Positions 13,936 through 15,103 of a stretch of DNA of 15,103 bases are shown here, piece after piece (the stretch's first letter is position 1; every line of letters begins with the position of its first letter). This DNA comes from Lachnospira sp. UBA5912 (GTDB taxonomy: Bacteria; Bacillota; Clostridia; Lachnospirales; Lachnospiraceae), in contig DJDY01000031.1 of assembly GCA_002435585.1 (NCBI GenBank), positions 1-15,103 of the forward strand, written 5' to 3'. A model generated the notes under the pieces. That model was not told the DNA's origin. It saw only the letters and a list, made by a program, of their open reading frames with translations, and did not search any database. A program made the translations under genes and the position numbers.

Positions 13936-14913
13936 ATGCCACTTAGTATTAATATTAACGTTAATAATTCGCATATGAGCATAAAGAATGAGAAAACAGG
14001 TGCCAAAGAGAATATTAAGGCTATTAACGCAAGAAATCTTAATCTTATGACTGACAGACAGCAGATGATGGATGAGAAAAGAACGGGTGCCAGAAAACAG
14101 GCAATGAAGCTAATATCAGATGCATGGAAAAGTGATAACAAAGCGACAGACAATATCAATAACATGGCAAAAGCAAAGGACGATATTGCATTAAGAAACA
14201 ATGAGCTAAGGTCAAAGCTAAAAGATATAAAGAACAGTCAGGAAGCATTAAGAGAGCAGTATGGTGTTGACAAGGACTCTGAGGAACAAAAGGATCTTGA
14301 ACTTTTAATGAAGTATCAGGATAATAAAACAGGTGTATTCAGTGATAAGTTTTCTAAAAAAGAAATAGATAGATTGAAAGAACTGCAGAGCCAGCCGCTT
14401 ACTGAATATCAGAAGAAAGCGCTTATGATAAATGCCGGCAAGGATTCTATATATGACGAGATTGACAGGAACGAAACGAAGGCCTTTGCGCTTACCATGT
14501 CAATCAATGATGCTAAAACAGATAAGCTTAAGTCACAGGATATGATTAAGGCTCAGGATGCCGCAGATAGTATATTAGAAGCAGCTGAAAAAGACATATA
14601 TGGTAATCTTATCAATGAGGGTAAGAATAACATAGATGATAAGTTGGAGGAAGATAAGGAGGAAGCCGAAGAAGCTGAAAAGAAGAAAGAAGAACGTGAA
14701 GAACAGGTTGATGAGGCTAAGGAAAAACGCAAGGAAGAACAGGATATTATTGAAGGTGAGATAGAAACAAGGAAGCTTGAACAGAGTGTTTCAGTTACAG
14801 ATGAGAAAACCAATAATATGGAACAGGCCAAGAGTCAGGTTAATCAGATTATGAAGAAAAATAATATGATTAATGAGGATATTAAGGGGATAGAGATAGA
14901 TCTTAATTTTTAA
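13936..14913 (+). CDS. Coiled-coil protein of unknown function, third gene of DUF6033 operon
   Basis: I do not recognise this family. The product has 325 residues, no cysteine, no signal peptide and no membrane segment. It begins with a short strand-like, Asn-rich segment (MPLSININVNNSHMSIKN, 1-18), followed by helical regions: 25-65, 70-125 (ALRNNELRSKLKDIKNSQEALREQYG), 137-185 and 200-225. An extreme charged coiled coil covers about 232-285, where EEAEEAEKKKEEREEQVDEA is typical. The end (295-325) contains EQAKSQVNQIMKKNNMI and then the strand-like IKGIEIDLNF. The ATG has an excellent site (AAGGAGG, 13923-13929) that the leader can mask. As the last gene of the set, it probably acts with the two helical/disordered proteins upstream, perhaps as a scaffold or secreted filament-associated protein. 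That is inference. Confidence 0.75.
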   Translation: MPLSININVNNSHMSIKNEKTGAKENIKAINARNLNLMTDRQQMMDEKRTGARKQAMKLISDAWKSDNKATDNINNMAKAKDDIALRNNELRSKLKDIKNSQEALREQYGVDKDSEEQKDLELLMKYQDNKTGVFSDKFSKKEIDRLKELQSQPLTEYQKKALMINAGKDSIYDEIDRNETKAFALTMSINDAKTDKLKSQDMIKAQDAADSILEAAEKDIYGNLINEGKNNIDDKLEEDKEEAEEAEKKKEEREEQVDEAKEKRKEEQDIIEGEIETRKLEQSVSVTDEKTNNMEQAKSQVNQIMKKNNMINEDIKGIEIDLNF

Positions 14914-15103
14914 GGAAATTGTTGTTTAACACAGTTAATTATTTTTGACAAACGGACGCCATAAGGCTTGTGAGATATTTTAAGAATAAAGCTCCAGTCA
15001 CCAGAAAGCTGATTGGATATTTCTAAGATATTCCATGTAGGTATTATTACCGGACACAACCGCTCATACGAAACATCCGTGTTTCGTTTTCGCTCGATTT
15101 GAC
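14914..15103. other. Non-coding right edge with hairpin
   Basis: TTAAC-ACA-GTTAA followed by TTATTTTT (14926-14946) is a weak terminator for the coiled-coil gene. A perfect TTGACA at 14945-14950 lacks a suitable -10. ACGAAACA (15068-15075) and TGTTTCGT (15080-15087) form a perfect 8-bp stem with loop TCCG and a short T-run, plausible as a terminator. A minus-strand frame is open from the window edge to TAA at 15047-15049 (reading KSSENETRMFRMSGCVR); it may be the tail of a gene outside the window or chance. Confidence 0.4.

Noticed and set aside
14945..14950. Perfect TTGACA as a promoter -35
   Set aside because: The sequence 16-18 bases downstream (TTGTGA) is not a usable -10 and no gene follows within the window.

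Overview
The window is AT-rich, codes densely with short operons and strong AGGAG-type ribosome binding sites, and carries gene families typical of anaerobic gut Firmicutes: DUF3737, DUF6033, a plant-type GH3 beta-xylosidase, PAS-GGDEF-EAL and a Lon-like AAA+ ATPase. The best guess is a Lachnospiraceae genome of the Lachnospira/Eubacterium eligens or Roseburia/Butyrivibrio type. This rests on family recognition by eye, not on a database search.

Layout. Positions 1-2103 hold a short non-coding edge and a two-gene operon: a small MscS-type mechanosensitive channel, then aldose 1-epimerase four bases later. Positions 2104-3842 hold a leader rich in perfect dyads and a Lon-type AAA+ ATPase that lacks the protease domain. 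Positions 3986-5403 hold a 75-residue coiled-coil protein whose stop overlaps the start of an exported, probably lipid-anchored, N-acetylmuramoyl-L-alanine amidase; a clear intrinsic terminator follows. Positions 5404-6037 are non-coding and contain a compact 212-bp element with imperfect terminal inverted repeats, a 7-bp flanking direct repeat and three internal hairpins. It is either a MITE or a structured RNA. Then come an exported, degenerate flavodoxin-like protein (6038-6655) and a DUF3737 right-handed beta-helix protein (6815-7684). A 22-bp hairpin separates these from two minus-strand genes: a PAS/degenerate-GGDEF/EAL c-di-GMP phosphodiesterase (7948-9618) and a cytoplasmic GH3 beta-xylosidase/glucosidase (9810-11978).

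The last quarter (12197-14913) is the most novel part. A good match to a sigma-28/sigma-D (flagellar) promoter, TAAA-N14-ACCGATAA, stands upstream of three co-directional genes. They encode a DUF6033 protein, a 191-residue helical protein and a 325-residue coiled-coil protein. All three are soluble, highly charged and without signal peptides. The second gene is preceded by a 7-codon mini-ORF that takes the good ribosome binding site. The third has a leader that can fold so as to hide its own Shine-Dalgarno sequence. I infer a motility-regulon operon of undescribed function, possibly encoding cargo or helpers of the flagellar export apparatus. The c-di-GMP phosphodiesterase nearby would suit a motile lifestyle, but the sequence shows no direct link.

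No tRNA, rRNA, CRISPR array or intact transposase was seen.
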